DNA of 64,000 nt from Coix lacryma-jobi var. lacryma-jobi (GCA_009763385.1 CM019828.1:24127000-24190999), one strand, 5' to 3'; shown: positions 1 to 12,611, counted from the first letter of the stretch. Made by a program: numbers and translations. Notes: a model not told the origin generated them from the letters alone.

Positions 1-686
1 CAATGACCATGCTTTCAACCTCTCGCAATCACATGCTTTTAATTTAAGCTTGTGTTAATACCGCTGCAAATTCCGATAAAATTTGATAATGACACAAGTC
101 TATGCTTCATTCTATGGCATGATGATTGAACTTTGCTAGTGGTAGTTCACCTTGTATACTTGAGTTAGCACTTGGTTGATTTCCTGTCTATTCATGCTAA
201 GTGTTGTTTTAGTGGTGAACTGCTTTTGAATGGCTTAAAACTGCTCATATGCTCTATTGTTCATATTTCGTATTCTTTTGATCAGTTTGAGCCTTTGCTA
301 GCATTTGTATTGGTTGCTACATTTTCAGGGCAGCACCTTTTTGAGCATCTTTTCATTCTGATTGCTATACACTTGAAGCTGTTGCATTGTACATATCATG
401 CATTTTTAGCTTAGTGTACATACCCCCAGCTCTGACACTCTTCGTGGTCTCTTTCACTGCTTTACACTGCCCCCATATGCTTTTGGTTGATGACTTGTCT
501 TGTGTTTGTGTCAACCTTGTGGAGAAATGTCAAAACCCCTCAGCATGTTCCTTTTTGTCAAGGGGGAGAAGTTGTTTGCAAGGGGGAGCTTGAGTGTTGG
601 CACAAAGGGGGGAGTCGTGCATTTTGAGGAGAGCTTTGAGCTAGGGGGAGTTTAGCTCTTTTATGTGCTTCAATTGGTATCCTTCA

Positions 687-2219
687 TGAAAGGATCGTGA
701 CGCCTAAGAGGGGGGGTGAATTAGGCAACTTAAAACTTCTACTCTAAACTAAGGCCTCTAATTTCCACCTAGTCGAAACCTATGCAAGAAAGTAAATTAT
801 CTAATGTGCAACTAATGTTTTGCTATGTGTGTTTGCTATCTCTACCGCAAAAGGAGTTATGCTACCTAGTTTCCAAACCTATCAACTAGCATATAAACTA
901 GGAAAGGTAAAGCACATGAACAATGTAGCAATGTAAATGCGGAAGCTTAAAGAGTGTGATAGAGATGCAAACTCCCGTCGACGACTCCGGTATTTTTACC
1001 GAGGTATCGAGAAGCGCGCAAGCTTCCCCCTAGTCCTCGTTGGAGCCCATCGCAAGGAATCCCTCGCAAGGGCCAAGCTCTCGGTCGGGTAACTCCGTGG
1101 ATAGCTCCGGTCCTTCCCCACACGCAAGTGGGTCTCCGGTTAAGCCACTCGTGGCAAAGCCTCTCCCGGATGCTCCCCGCCGTCTTCACTATCAAGCTTC
1201 CGGCCGAAACGTCGTGGGCCTTGTTCCCTTCGGTACACGGAGGCGGCCACACCACAACCTCGGTTGGTGTGGTCTCGCAAGACTACAATCCCCGCCGATG
1301 TACAACAACGGTGCGCGCAAGCACCGGTAGATAAGAGGTTTTCAACCTCACTAAACACTAAGCCTAACACCTAGAGCAAGCGCAAAACAGTGGTCTAACT
1401 ATCTTAAGCACTTCGCAAAGCACCTACACCAATCACCTAGTATATCACTTGAGCACTTTGGTGGCTAGAGCAACTAAATATGTGTCTATGCACTTGGTAT
1501 ACTTCCTTGAGCTCCAACCTACTTGTTTTGGGGGGTATATATAGAGCCCCAAGCAAATAGAGCCGTTGAGCACCAAAGGTGGTCTAGACTGCGTAGCATC
1601 GGACGCTGCAGTCGCGACCATCGGACGCGTCCGATGCTCCTTTAACGACTAGATGCCAGCCTGGCACTGCGTCACAACGGCTACTTCAGCGTCCGATGGT
1701 TGATCAACGGACGCGTCCGATGCTCACAGAGCCTCTTTCGAACCTCTCTGCATGGTCATCGGATGCAGGGTCCTGTAGCGTCCGATGTTAGCAACGGAGC
1801 GTCCGATGTTCGCTGTGCATGTTTGCACAGTGTTACAGTCGCGTCCGATGCCTCGGTCTTCAGCGTCCGATGCTCCTGCTGGCGCTGACACGAGTTAGGG
1901 TTTACCAACGGAGCGTCCGACGCCTGCGTGGGCAGCGTCCGATGTCCCTTTCTTCTCGTTTCTTCGCGTTTTCTTGCGTCGTCTTGGTTCCATTCTTGTG
2001 CCTTGGACTTTGCTTGATCTTGAGAGTCTTCTATTGAGCTTCTAGAGTCTTGCTTGAGGTGTTGATCAATGGATCATCACGTAGCCTTTGTCCAAGTCAC
2101 ATTTGCACCCTATTGGACTACAAAACAAACACTTGCAAACACATTAGTCCAATTTGGTTATGTTGTTCGTCAAACACAAAAATCCGAAGTTAAATGGTCC
2201 GAGGTCCATTTTCCTTACA
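687..2219 (-). mobile_element. Solo LTR with 5-bp target duplication
   Basis: A TG...CA-bounded sequence sits inside the E0 tail and is absent from the homologous inverted arm at 6230-6330. The flanks are cttca at 682-686 and cttca at 2220-2224, a 5-bp target site duplication. A TATA-like stretch (tatatata) near 1535-1545 on the minus strand sets the orientation. No primer-binding site, internal domain or second LTR is present, so this is best read as a solo LTR left by LTR-LTR recombination. The 3' end has the G-rich run (minus-strand C-run) common to these Copia LTRs. It carries the GCGTCCGATG palindrome array described separately. Confidence 0.85.
1590..1945. repeat. Array of GCGTCCGATG motifs, including an 18-bp perfect palindrome
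   Basis: At least nine copies of gcgtccgatg or its complement occur in about 350 bp, just upstream of the solo LTR's TATA box (minus orientation). At 1619-1636 two copies face each other as the perfect palindrome catcggacgcgtccgatg. A second close version is at about 1703-1720. Confidence 0.85.
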
Positions 2220-3284
2220 CTTCATAGTGAGCTTTGATGCATAGCCTTTGTGTTTAGGCTTGCTTTCAGGGGGAGTCGCTTTTGCTTTCCTGCTTCTCCG
2301 CGTGCTCCAAATGTTTGTGCTCCATTTGGTTTTGAGCTTCTTTTTGTGTTTTCTCAGTCGGTATCGAGCCTGCTAATCGTGTTGAGCTGTTATGCCTCTA
2401 TCTTGAGGGACTAACAGTTTTTGCTTGGTATTTTCGATTGGTATGAAGCCTTCAGCTAGTTGTGTCGAGCCATTTTGCCTCTATCTTGAGGGACTAGCAG
2501 TTTTGCATTCTAATGCGTTGTTTCAGCCTCAATTGGTATCGAGCCTTGAGCTAGTGGTGTTGAGCCTTTTCTGCCTCTTCTTGAGGGCTAGCTCATTTTT
2601 GACATGGTTGCGTCGAGCCGTTGCCCATGTCTTTGGGAACCAAGTCTTTCGCTCTTTGTCTGAGTTTTTGCTCTTTTGTGGAGTTTTGCTCAGATTTTGC
2701 TTGGTTGCGTTGAGTCGTTGCCCATGTCTTTGGGGACCAAGTTATGTTCATTTCAAATTGCCCCTTCTTTAGCATTTCTTTGGCTTTTTGGGCATTTGAA
2801 TGGATAATCTTCTCATGTCAAGTGACTTTGTTCTTTGCCTTTCTATGGCTTTTGATCACTTGAATGAGATTTTCGGTTTTGGTATCTCAAACCATCTCTT
2901 GTGCTTAGTTTTTGTCAATTCAATCATCAAGGGTGAGAAATTTCGAAACCCAAGTGGATAAGAACTTCGAAACCCAAGTGGATAAGAACCTTGGTTTCTT
3001 TTGTGATAATTGTTTGACAATTTATTTGAGATTGGTTTTTAAGTGCCTTTTAGGATTCATGAAACTCTTGTTTCTCTTGACTCTTCGGTTGTGTGGAGGA
3101 TTTGCCCGCTTTTCCCGTTTCTTTCGGGACCGAGAGCTTTTATTTGGAGTTTTCATGATCCTTCCTCATATCAAGTGACCTTGTGTTTGCTTTTGCTTGG
3201 CTTTTGGGCACTTGAATGAGGCTTGCCTTCAAACCCTTCCTTTGTGGTTTTATTTTTAGTCAATGCATTCATCAAGGGGGATAT

Positions 3285-4429
3285 TGAGAACATATATGAT
3301 GAATGATTGACATTAATGAGGAAGGTTTGAGGCTTTTCCCGGTTGAGTCATTATCTCGCTATGTGCTTAATGATTATGACAAACCGGTGACGTTGAGTTG
3401 TGGTGTTTCATATGTTGGTGTGCGTGTGCAACATGTGTCTCTTGGCTGTGTTGATGTGCAGGTGTGAAGCTCAGATACAGTGGTCAATGGTGAGGTGAAG
3501 GTCAAGTAGAGACGTGTCGTGCCGACAGACCGGGAGCGGTGAAGGATGGGCGTGCCGTGCGGCGGACGTGCCGTGCCTATGTACCCAGAGCGGTGAAGGG
3601 CGGACGTAAGGCTTGGACCGATGAACCGAGAGGCCGAAGGACCAGCTGTGGTAGCTGGCACGTGGCATCAACGAGCAGGAGCACATGGGGATGTGCGATG
3701 CATCGGCCGAGTCGGGAGGAAGACGATGGCGTTGTGGCACTTGGCGGGAGGTCAGTCACGGGCTTGCGTGCGGCGCAAGTGCCGTCGGCCGAGTCAAGAA
3801 GGAAGGCGAAGGCATTGTGCCCGGCGTGGAGGCTGGACATGCATCAGCATCGGTGCCGGTGGTCGGGGTGTGTGAACCACATCCCGTCTATGGCGCGGGT
3901 TCGATAGCTGAGCCTCAAAAAGCTACCCTCGACGGTTTCCGAGTTTGGACCTCAAAACTCGGGGTGGACGGTTTTCAGGTTTGGGCCTCAAAACCTGGGC
4001 TTGCCGGTTTCCGAGTTTGGGCCTCAAAACTCGGGGTGGACGGTTTGCCAGGTTTGGGCCTCAAAACCTGGGCTGGCGGGTTTACCGGTTTGGGCCTCAA
4101 AACCGGGCAGAGGTTCCTATGCGGAACGGTCGACGCGTGGCGGCACCGAGAGGCTTGCGTTGCGGCGAAGCTATCGGTGAGGAAGGCGCGGTGGTCGATG
4201 TGACGGCACGTGGCGGCATCCTGGAGCTTGCGTCGAGGCGAAGCGAAGGATGAGAAGGCGCGTGGCCGTCGAATGAAGAATGACCGAGTTGGACGGTTTT
4301 ACCCCTAGGGGGTATTTGGGTCAGTGGTTCATGTGAGGGCATTTTGGTCTTTGGACGTGCGCCTATATATATGTGAGAGGGCAGCCTATCCTTGGAGGTC
4401 TATCACTCTCATTTTGTTCATGTGAGATA
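3285..4429 (+). mobile_element. Truncated 3' LTR of E0 (U3 and start of R)
   Basis: The LTR begins TGAGAACATATATGATG right after the polypurine tract. It matches the E1 LTR (11014-13458, minus) through U3 and a TATA box (cctatatatat, about 4361-4372), then stops about 60 bp later at an inverted junction near 4430. R-U5 is missing. U3 holds the hairpin array at about 3938-4112. The long GC-rich open frames across this region on both strands are LTR sequence rather than genes. Confidence 0.8.
3938..4112. repeat. Array of five hairpins in LTR U3 (E0)
   Basis: Five inverted-repeat units of about 24 bp are spaced roughly 35-45 bp apart. Each has the loop gggcctc or gacctc. Stems alternate: CGAGTTT/AAACTCG, CAGGTTT/AAACCTG, CGAGTTT/AAACTCG, CAGGTTT/AAACCTG, then CCGGTTT/AAACCGG. 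Homologous arrays occur at 4441-4640, 12612-12830 and 58918-59190. Confidence 0.85.
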
Positions 4430-5264
4430 CAGCCTATCCTGCCAGCCCAGGTTTTGAGGCCCCCACCTGGAAACCGTCCACCCCGAGTTTTGAGGCCGAA
4501 ACTCGGAAACCCGCGAGCCCAGGTTTTGAGGCCCAAACCTGGAAACCGTCCATCCCGAGTTTTGAGGCCCAAACTCGGAAATCGGCCACTCGAGTTTTGA
4601 GGCCCAAACTCGGAAACTGTCGATGGTAGTTTTTTGAGGCTCAACTACCGAACCCGCACCGTAGACGAGATGTGGTTCGCACACCCCGACAACCGAAACC
4701 GATGCCGATGCATGTCCAGCCTCCACGCCGGGCACAACGCCCTCGCCTTCCTTCTTAACTTGGCCGACGGCACTGCGCCGCACGCAAGCCCGTGTCCGAC
4801 CTTTGCCAAGTGCCACGACGCCATCGTCTTCCTCCCGACTCGGCCGATGCATCGCACATCCCCATGTGCTCTCGCTCGTCGATGCCACGTGCCAGCTACC
4901 ACAGCTGGTCCTCTGGCCCTCTGGTCCGTCAGTCCAAGCCTCATGTCCGCCCTTCACCGCTCTGGGTACATCGGCATGGCACGTCCGCCGCATGGCACGC
5001 CCATCCTTCACCGCTCTCGGTCCGTCGGCACGACACGTCTTTACTTGACCTTCACCTCGCCATCGACCATTGTATCCGAGCTCAACACTTGCACATCAAC
5101 ACAGCCAAGAGGCACATGTTGCACACACACACCAACACAGAAACACAACACAACTCAACGCCACCGGTTAGTCATAAACATTAAACGCATAGCAATTAAT
5201 GACTCAACTGGGAAAAGCCTCAAACCTTCCTCACAAAGTCAATCATTCATCATATATGTTCTCA
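4430..5264 (-). mobile_element. Truncated 3' LTR of E1 (U3 only), head-to-head with E0
   Basis: This is the reverse complement of the LTR at 3285 onward. It starts TGAGAACATATATGATG at 5264 (minus) after a polypurine tract at about 5268-5277 and runs leftward through the hairpin array (4441-4640). It then joins the E0 LTR in opposite orientation near 4430. The phrase cagcctatcct occurs on both sides of the junction (about 4384 and 4432), a possible microhomology. Confidence 0.75.
4441..4640. repeat. Hairpin array in LTR U3 (E1, 3' side)
   Basis: There are five hairpin units with stems AGGTTT/(A)ACCT and CGAGTTT/AAACTCG around the loop tgaggcc, the complement orientation of the array at 3938. 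One unit (about 4448-4470) has a disturbed right arm. Confidence 0.8.
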
Positions 5265-7804
5265 ATCTCCCCCTTGATGAATGCATTGACTAAAAATAAA
5301 TCCACAAAGGAAGGGTTTGAAGGCAAACCTCATTCAAGTGCCCAAAAGCCAAGCAAAAGCAAACACAAGGCCACTTGATATGAGGAAGGATCATGAAAAC
5401 TCCAAATAAAAGCTCTCGGTCCTGAAAGAAACGGGAAAGCGGGCAAAGCCTCCACACAACCGAAGAGTCAAGATAAAACAAGAGTTTCATGAAATCTCAA
5501 AAGGAACTCGAAAACCAATCTCAAATAAATTGTCAAACAATCATCACAAAAGAAACCAAGATACTTATCCACTTGGGTTCAGTTGGGTCAAAATTTATAC
5601 CCCTTTTTCTCCCCCTTGATGATTGAATTGACAAAAACTAGGCACAAGAAATGGTTTGAGATACCAAAACTGAAAACTTGGTCCCCCAAAGACATGGGCA
5701 ACGACTCAACGCAACCAAGCAAAGGATCGGAGCAACAACTCAACAAAGAGCAAAACTCGATCACACAGAGCGAAAGACTTGGTTCCCAAAGACATAGGCA
5801 ACGACTCGATGCAACCAAGTCAAAAATGAGCTAGCCCTTAAGAAAAGGCAGAAAAATGGCTCAACACCACTAGCTCAAGGCTCGATACCAATTAAGGCTG
5901 AATCAACGCATAAGAATGCAAGACTGCTAGTCCCTCAAGATAGAGGCACAGGGGCTCAACACAACTAGCAGAAGACTCGATACCAATCGCAAGCAGCCAA
6001 AAATTGGTGAAAACAGCTAGTTCCTCAAGACAGAGGCACATAGGCTCGACGCAACTAGCAGAAGGCTCCAAACCAATCGAAAATACCAAGCAAAAACTAC
6101 TAGTCTCTCAAGAGAGGCAACAATGGCCCAACACGACTAGCAGGTTTGATACCGATTGAGAAAAACCACAACAGAAGCTCAACACTAAATGGAGCACAAA
6201 CACTCGGAGCACGTGGAGAAGTAGCAAGACAAAAGCGACTCCCCCTAAAAGCAAGCCTATATACAAAAGCTATGCAACAAATCTCGTGACACCAATTACA
6301 CTCCATACCAAAAGATGGATATCAATTGAAACACATAAAAGAGCTATACCAAGTGAAGAAGGACATAAAAGAGCTAAACTCCCCGTAGCTCAAAGCTCTC
6401 CCCAAAATGCATGACTTTCCCCTTTATGCCAACACACAAACTCCCCCTTGCAAACAACTTCTCCCCCTTGATGAAAGGTAACATGCTGAGGGGTTTTAAC
6501 ATTTCTCATAAAGTTGACACAAACACAAGACAAGACATCAACCAAAAGCATATGGGGGTTATGACAAGCATTGAAAATGACCACAAAGTGTATCAGAGCT
6601 GGGGGTATGAATACTAAGCTAAAATGCATGATATGCACAATGCAACAGCTTCAAGTGTATAGCAATCAGAATGAAAAGATGCTCAAAAGGGTGCTGCCGT
6701 GAAAGTGTAGCAATCAATACAAATGCTAGCAAAGGCTCAAACTGATCAAATGGGTACGAAATATGAACAATTAAGCATATGAGCAGTTTTAAGCCTTTTG
6801 AAAAGGAGTCCACCACTAAAATAGCACTTAGCATGAATAGACAGGAAATCGAGCAAGTGCTACCTCAAGTATAAAAGATGAACTGCCCCTAGCAAAGTTC
6901 AATCATCATGCAATAGAATGAAGCATAGACTTGTGTCATTTTCAAATTTTATCGGAATTTGCAGCGGTATTAACACAAGTTCAATTTAAAAGCATGTGAT
7001 TGCGAGAGGTTGAAAGCATGGTCATTGCCTAACTTTTCAACCGGGCTAAGCCTATGCAACAAAAGCAATCAGAAGCTTAAAGCACTGGTTTCAGTCTTAC
7101 ACTACACGGCTCAAGTTTAACTCAATTGTGCAATGAGAAACAGTCTCGATACCGTGAGGTGCTAACACATGCAATCCCATCTCGATCTTTTCAATTCACT
7201 AGACTTGGATCAAATTTTAAGCACAGGGTAAATATGAACAAACCAAGCAAGTGAATGACTCAGTGCAAGAGACATAGCAACCTAGCATACAAAAGATAGC
7301 ACAAGTGATCTCAACACATCCTATCCATGCTAGTTGCCAATCTCAATGGTGAACAAATTTAAAAGGTTTCATAGTTGATTAATCAAGTTCACAATTTGCA
7401 AAAATAGCTTAGCTCATAACATGTATCAAGTGATCAAAAAGAGCCTAAGCTACAAGCATCATCATGAATCAATAGGGCATACCAAAAAGAGCATAATCTC
7501 ATTCTCATTGCTTTAAACATGAAGCTCTAAAAATGCACTAAGATACATGATGAAATGCATGCAAAAGCTAGTCTATCAAAGACAAAGAAAAACTAGCCTA
7601 AAAAGGAAAACTCATTAACAAAAGGGTATTGGAGAAGTCCAACTAAGATACAACAAGCAAAATGCTTCCCCAACTAAAAGGGAAACACACACCAAACTCA
7701 TAAGTAAAGAGCCAAGAAACGCTCAAGCGACAGCCAGCAAAATCCACATCGAAAAGACCATACAGCAAAAAGAGATTAAGGAAGAAGAGTACCAAAACCC
7801 GAAC
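5265..7804 (-). mobile_element. 3' noncoding tail of E1
   Basis: This minus-strand counterpart of the E0 tail looks about 95% identical by eye where compared (for example 6330-7022 against 1-686). It contains several ctccccctt (polypurine-type) runs at about 5612, 6240 and 6440-6470, the last polypurine tract beside the LTR, and no credible coding region. Confidence 0.7.
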
Positions 7805-8134
7805 TCAGAAGTGTGTCGGGGGTACCTCATGAAGCGCATGACTGCCTGCTGGTGTGACACCCGAGGGGATGCCTGAATCTGCTGAACTCCGGGGCGACTG
7901 CCTCGCCGAAGTCGTCTCCCCCTCGCCTGATGCTGTCGCTCCCAAAGGTGCAGCTAGTGCACGCTGGAGAGCTGCTCGAACGGAACCCCAAGACGTGGAA
8001 GTAGTGGGATCGGGTCCGTGAGCCAAAATGCTCTCTCCAGGCTCCTGTTCTCCTGCACACTCAAAAGCAGTAGAAACACAAGGCGTTGTCTCGTCCAGTG
8101 TGACCTCAAGGTCTCCACGAAAACGATTAGTCAC
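7805..8134 (-). pseudogene. Copia pol remnant (integrase to RT linker)
   Basis: A 109-codon open stretch reads with a VTLDET motif followed by PCVSTAFECAG and a Ser/Thr/Gly-rich segment. That is the pattern seen in Copia polyproteins between the integrase C-terminus (usually VTFDE) and the reverse transcriptase. E2 has an equivalent stretch within 46291-48213 (SDVTFDETMV and onward). No protease, integrase core, RT or RNase H is found nearby, so most of pol has been lost from E1. The assignment rests on short similarity and is moderate. Confidence 0.5.
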
Positions 8135-8852
8135 TTAATAAGCATAAGGTGAACTCTCAACAAAAAAAGATCTACCTATGAATGATACCGCAAGGAGATC
8201 TGAACTCAAACTAGTCAAGACTACCATGCAACAGGATAAAGCACTGTATAGCAAAATGCAGCCTAAAGACATGATCAACCCAAACACAACCTAAACCTCA
8301 ACACATGCTACAATGCAAGATAAAGATAGCAATAGATCCAGAAGCATGTATCATGATAAAATTGAGGAAGGACTTATGCTCAAACTAATCATATCAACAG
8401 GGTACATGTCGCTACACAAAACTAGCACATGAAAAGTGATACCTAATGAACATCATACCTCTACAAGTAAAGCTCATGGTAAAGTATGATAAAGCATGAC
8501 ATAATGTTCAAGAGGATCACAGACTAGCATGAAAAGTGGCTGCTCCACAAAAGCTATACACAAAGCTAACATGACATGATATACAAGATAGCACATGCTA
8601 GACTAAGACAAAACATGATACACAGGAAAATGTACATGCAAGAACTATACAAGTGAGCACATGAAGAACCATCTCATACCACAAGACATAAATCATGGAT
8701 GTACATGGTATGAGTGTATAGGAAAGCTCACCGAGTAGCAAAAGCCTCTTTGGAGGCAAATCTAAGCGGGGTATAGAGAACCATCAACTCTTGATCACAT
8801 CTAAAAGATCAAGCTCCATAAGGCGCATGTTCTCCACCCCGCGTCCTCATAT
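8135..8852 (-). other. Noncoding internal sequence of E1
   Basis: This stretch is AT-rich, with recurring words such as catgata and agcatg and no credible reading frame. It lies between the gag remnant and the pol scrap. It may be an E1-specific spacer or decayed pol. Confidence 0.4.
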
Positions 8853-10901
8853 CTACACACAAGAGGACAAAGTAACCCGAGCCTTGGATCCCGAAGGGTT
8901 AGCAAGCATGTACTTGGGAACCCAAGACTTGGTCACAAAACTCAACTTATCTTGTGGGTTAGCATGATGCATATGTTGGTTCAGATGCAATTGTGAAACA
9001 CCCTTGGAAGCATTCCTCAAAAGGACAACTCGAGGAGAAGAACGAGTCATACCATGGGAAAAGAGGCAAACATCTTCCAAGGTTTTTGTAGAAGAACCAA
9101 TAGAAGCACCATGAAAAGCATGACGTGGACCGAGAGAAGAAGCACTCGAAGCATGTCCACGACCATGACCTATCCCACTACAAATGGAGTCATAAAACCC
9201 ATCAACAAAGAGGGGCTTCTTACTAGGAGCACAAGCGTTCATGCCATGTGAAGGGCTATGAACCACCATCTTCCTAGAAGAGCGAGCTTGGCGCAAACGT
9301 TTGGCACGTCGATAGCAAAAACTTTCTTGATGCCCATCTTTCTCACAAAAAGAGCAATGGTACAAAGGCCTATCGGAAGGCACACCATTCTCCGACAAGT
9401 GAGAAGTCCTTTGGGACTTAGAACAAGAAGCATCAACGTTCAACTTGGTGCCATCACTAGGAGCACACGTGCCATGGGAAAGGCTACGTGGCTTCCTAAA
9501 AGCCTTAGCTCGAATACGACGCTCGTGTTTGATACGGCGGAAACAAAAATCGAATGAGTGTCCATCCTTCTTGCAAAAGGTGCAATGGAAAACCGGATTG
9601 GGAGCACGAGTCCCAAAAATGTGAGAAGCACCTTTGTCAAGAGAAGTCCCTTGGACATCACTCGAAGAACCAACAAGGTTAGGAGTAGCTATGAAAGAGC
9701 TATTCGAAACCTTGGTATAAGTGCTATCGTCAAAAGACTAACGCGCAACACAAGAACTCAACTCCGGTTGCAAAGAAGCAATTTTAGAAGCATCAACATC
9801 GAAGTTGCAAGAAATGCATAAGTCAAAAGACTTAGCACAAAGACTCTTGCATCTTTTAGCTAAAACCTCATTTTCAAACATGAGGCGATCACAAGTACCA
9901 CAAGGAGTGTTTCTCAAGTTTTCCATCTCTTTTTCAATGCACTCGACATATGTGGTACGCAAGAGTTCAATCTCTTTCTCAAGGTTGGCACTCATATCAT
10001 TGTGCTCAACCAACTTAGTGCTCATATCATCGCGCAACGCTTTCAAAACCAAAACTTCTTTTTCTAAATCAATGCATGATGTGCACATGAAATTGGTGGA
10101 AGAAACATCACCATTCACATCAAGCAAAGAATCATGATTAGCACAAGAAGTATGACAAGCATCTTTATTCAAAGAGCACAAGCTACAAGGCCTAGCATTT
10201 ATTTCAACAATTTCAGCCCTAGCATGCTCGAGTTCATCTACACATGTGGTGTGAGTCAATTTTAATTTATCAATTTCAGCATGCAAAAACTCACAAGAAT
10301 CACATGGTAAAGAAGCTTTTGACCTAAGCAAGGCTATTTCAGATTTAGCATAAACAAGGTCCTTGCGCAAGTCAAAGCAAACAAGACATGGTATGGAAAC
10401 ATTTGATTTCAACATTTCATTTTCAGATTTTAAGCTAGCAAGAGAAAAGCATAGCTCATCATTCTTCCTAACCATGTCACTACAAGAGGTGCAAGGTAAA
10501 GATGCACTAGACTTCCAATGAAAAAGGCCACATTTTAACCTAGTGATGGAGCATTTCAATTTCTTGATCTTTCTATGCAAGGTATCACAAAGCTCATCAT
10601 ATCTCAGGTTATCATCACAACAAGCTTCAAATCGTTGGGACAAAATCCCAAGACTAGCGAGAAGTGTACCTTTCTTGGCCTTGTCAAGTTCACGTATACG
10701 ATCCTCCGTTGAATGCTCATCATCTCCTAGGAAGTCCAGCAAAGCTTCCACCTCATGTTCCGCCTCAAGAGCCGCACTCCTCCTTCTTGCGAAAGTGTCA
10801 TCCTCAATCGCATATCCAAGACTCAAACCTAAGGACAAATACACACTAGAAGAAGAACTTGGTGCCATTTCCAAAAGCACCATTAGTGTTAGCCAAAACA
10901 C
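8853..10901 (-). pseudogene. gag: Copia gag with two zinc knuckles (E1), one in-frame stop
   Basis: One reading frame of about 683 codons is broken by a TAG at 9738-9740. The likely start is the ATG near 10868 (MAPSSSSSVY) rather than the outermost one. The N-terminal half is helical and coiled-coil-like, with repeated Cys-x-x-Cys pairs (for example CTSCSDM, CLVCFDL, CDSCEF, CSLC, CTSC, CGTC) about 35-45 residues apart. The C-terminal part, beyond the stop, has two CCHC knuckles: FHCTFCKKDGHSFDFC near 9595-9545 and YHCSFCEKDGHQESFC near 9360-9315. Gag would package element RNA. It sits directly downstream of the primer-binding site and 5' LTR. One stop suggests fairly recent loss. The exact Copia sublineage was not tested. 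Confidence 0.75.
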
Positions 10902-11000
10902 AAGCTCAACACCTCGACAAACAAAGTCGGAACAAAACTGCTCTCAAAAGGTCGCCTTCGCGGATCCGGAACTGGTTAAGGTAGAGAGATCCTTAACTCG

Positions 11001-11013
11001 CTCCGATACCAAT
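11001..11013 (-). other. Primer-binding site of E1 (initiator tRNA-Met type)
   Basis: The minus strand reads ATTGGTATCGGAGC immediately inside the 5' LTR, one substitution from the TGGTATCAGAGC core that pairs with plant initiator tRNA-Met. Confidence 0.85.
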
Positions 11014-11439
11014 TGAAGGACCGAAAATGCTAAAGCAAGGCGACCAGAGGGGGGGGGGGGTGAATGGGAGCCTAAAAATTTCTTCCGAAATTACGGCCTC
11101 TGTCCCAACAAAATCAACCCCAAGAGCAAAGCTGACACATGTGATGTCCACGACCCAAAAGAATGGGTGGATGTTCCCTAGGAACACAATAGGACACCAC
11201 AAAAGCTCCCTCACCCAAATCCACGCGAGTCAATTAGTGACAGGATGGAGTTTGGGTAACCTCAACCACCCCCGAGCAACGCGAGGGGGATTCAGGCTTT
11301 TTCGCAAAGCGAGAAGCCCGATTTCAGTAGGGCACGAAGTCAGGAATCCAACGCAAAAAGCGGATCTTAAATCGGAGCTCGAACGCAAAAGATACGGACG
11401 AAAACATGCGATCACAGCATTGATCGGACTCTGAGGTGC

Positions 11440-11765
11440 GTCCGGTCAGTGTCGATCGGACGCGTCCGGTCACAAGAATCCCGATTCGGGAGCTCTCTGT
11501 GTTGGACCGGACTCTGCGAGGAGGTGCGTCCGGTCAACACAAAAACCAGCGTCCGGTCGCTACTACTCGATGAACAGTAGTAGCAGCGCGTCCGGTCCAA
11601 GCACAGCAGGTGCGTCCGGTCACTAAAAATGGTTTCTGGAACTGACCGGACTCAGCACGGGGTGCGTCCGGTCACCACGCGCGAACTGGACAGCGCGGGT
11701 GTTCAACGACCGGATTCTGTCAAGGTGCGTCCGGTCGCTTCGATGCAGCGTCCGGTCACCCCGAT
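11440..11765. repeat. GCGTCCGGTC motif array in E1 LTR
   Basis: About ten copies of gcgtccggtc or its complement occur, including a partial facing pair around 11457-11472 (cggacgcgtccggtc). The related array in the E2 LTRs holds the full 16-bp palindrome. Confidence 0.8.
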
Positions 11766-12611
11766 CAGCCTACTGTTCTTCCACCGAATCGATCCGATCT
11801 CCCTCAAATAAAAAGTACTAGGGCTCAAATTTCGTATGAGGGGTCACAAGGATGTTAGTGAGCTACTCCTAAGAGATCACGGCTCAAACCTAACTCCAAA
11901 TTGGTGAATCGAAGAAAACGATGAAGAACGGGCAAGAACTCGATCCCAAAACTAAATCCGACCGATCTGTGAGCCCGTGAGGTATTAGAGAAATTCCTTC
12001 GGTAGAAAGAAGACTCTCACGAAGCTACACAAGATGGTTCAAACGGATTTGCGAATCATCCCTCGAAACAAGAATTCTCGTAAAGATCGAAAGAGGGGAA
12101 AACGTGCAAACGCGAAGAACAAAATCGCAAGACAAATTAAAGCACGAATTTGATCCTTGGATTCAACAAGATGAATTGTATTAGGGCTCGGTGTATTGGG
12201 TTACAAGCCACTCCTAGCAACACAAAGCTTGGATGGTGAAAAGCTCAAGAACAAGAGCCAACTCTCCTCTAACCCTAGCCTTCTCTCACAAGCACAAAAT
12301 GAGAGAGACACCGTCCAAGGATACAGCTGCCCTAGCAGCCCCCTTCTTCTATATATAGGCGCACGTCCAAAAGACATAAATGCCCTAACATGAAGTACTA
12401 ACCCAAATACCCCCTAGGGATAAAACCATCCAGACTTGACAGTTTCCATCCGACGACCACGCGCCTTCTCATCCTTCGCTTCGCCTCGACGCAAGGTCCA
12501 GGATGCCGCCACGTGCCGCCACCGTCGACCACCGCGCCTTCTCGTGGATACCTTCGCCGCTGCGCCAGCCTCTCCACGTCGCCACGTGTCGACCGTCCTT
12601 TTGGACCTTCC

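Larger units (their letters stand above)
1..3284 (+). mobile_element. 3' noncoding tail of a SIRE-type Copia element (E0)
   Basis: This is the long untranslated region that lies between pol and the 3' LTR in SIRE/Maximus Copia elements. It has many runs of the type aagggggag and repeated phrases such as 'ttgagggactagcag', and no coding potential. It matches the reverse complement of about 5265-7030, and the same tail recurs at 57034-58533 in E2. It ends in a polypurine tract just before the LTR at 3285. A solo LTR (687-2219) interrupts it. The coding part of E0 would lie left of the window. A roughly 25-bp segment is tandemly doubled near 2940-2993 relative to the other copies. Confidence 0.75.

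Noticed and set aside
3374..5293. Many long overlapping open frames on both strands (up to 219 codons)
   Set aside because: They lie in GC-rich LTR sequence, recur in the other LTR copies in several frames, and have no domain signature.
11440..11765. CRISPR-like repeat array
   Set aside because: Motifs are short, in both orientations and unevenly spaced, in an LTR of a plant genome; no cas genes.
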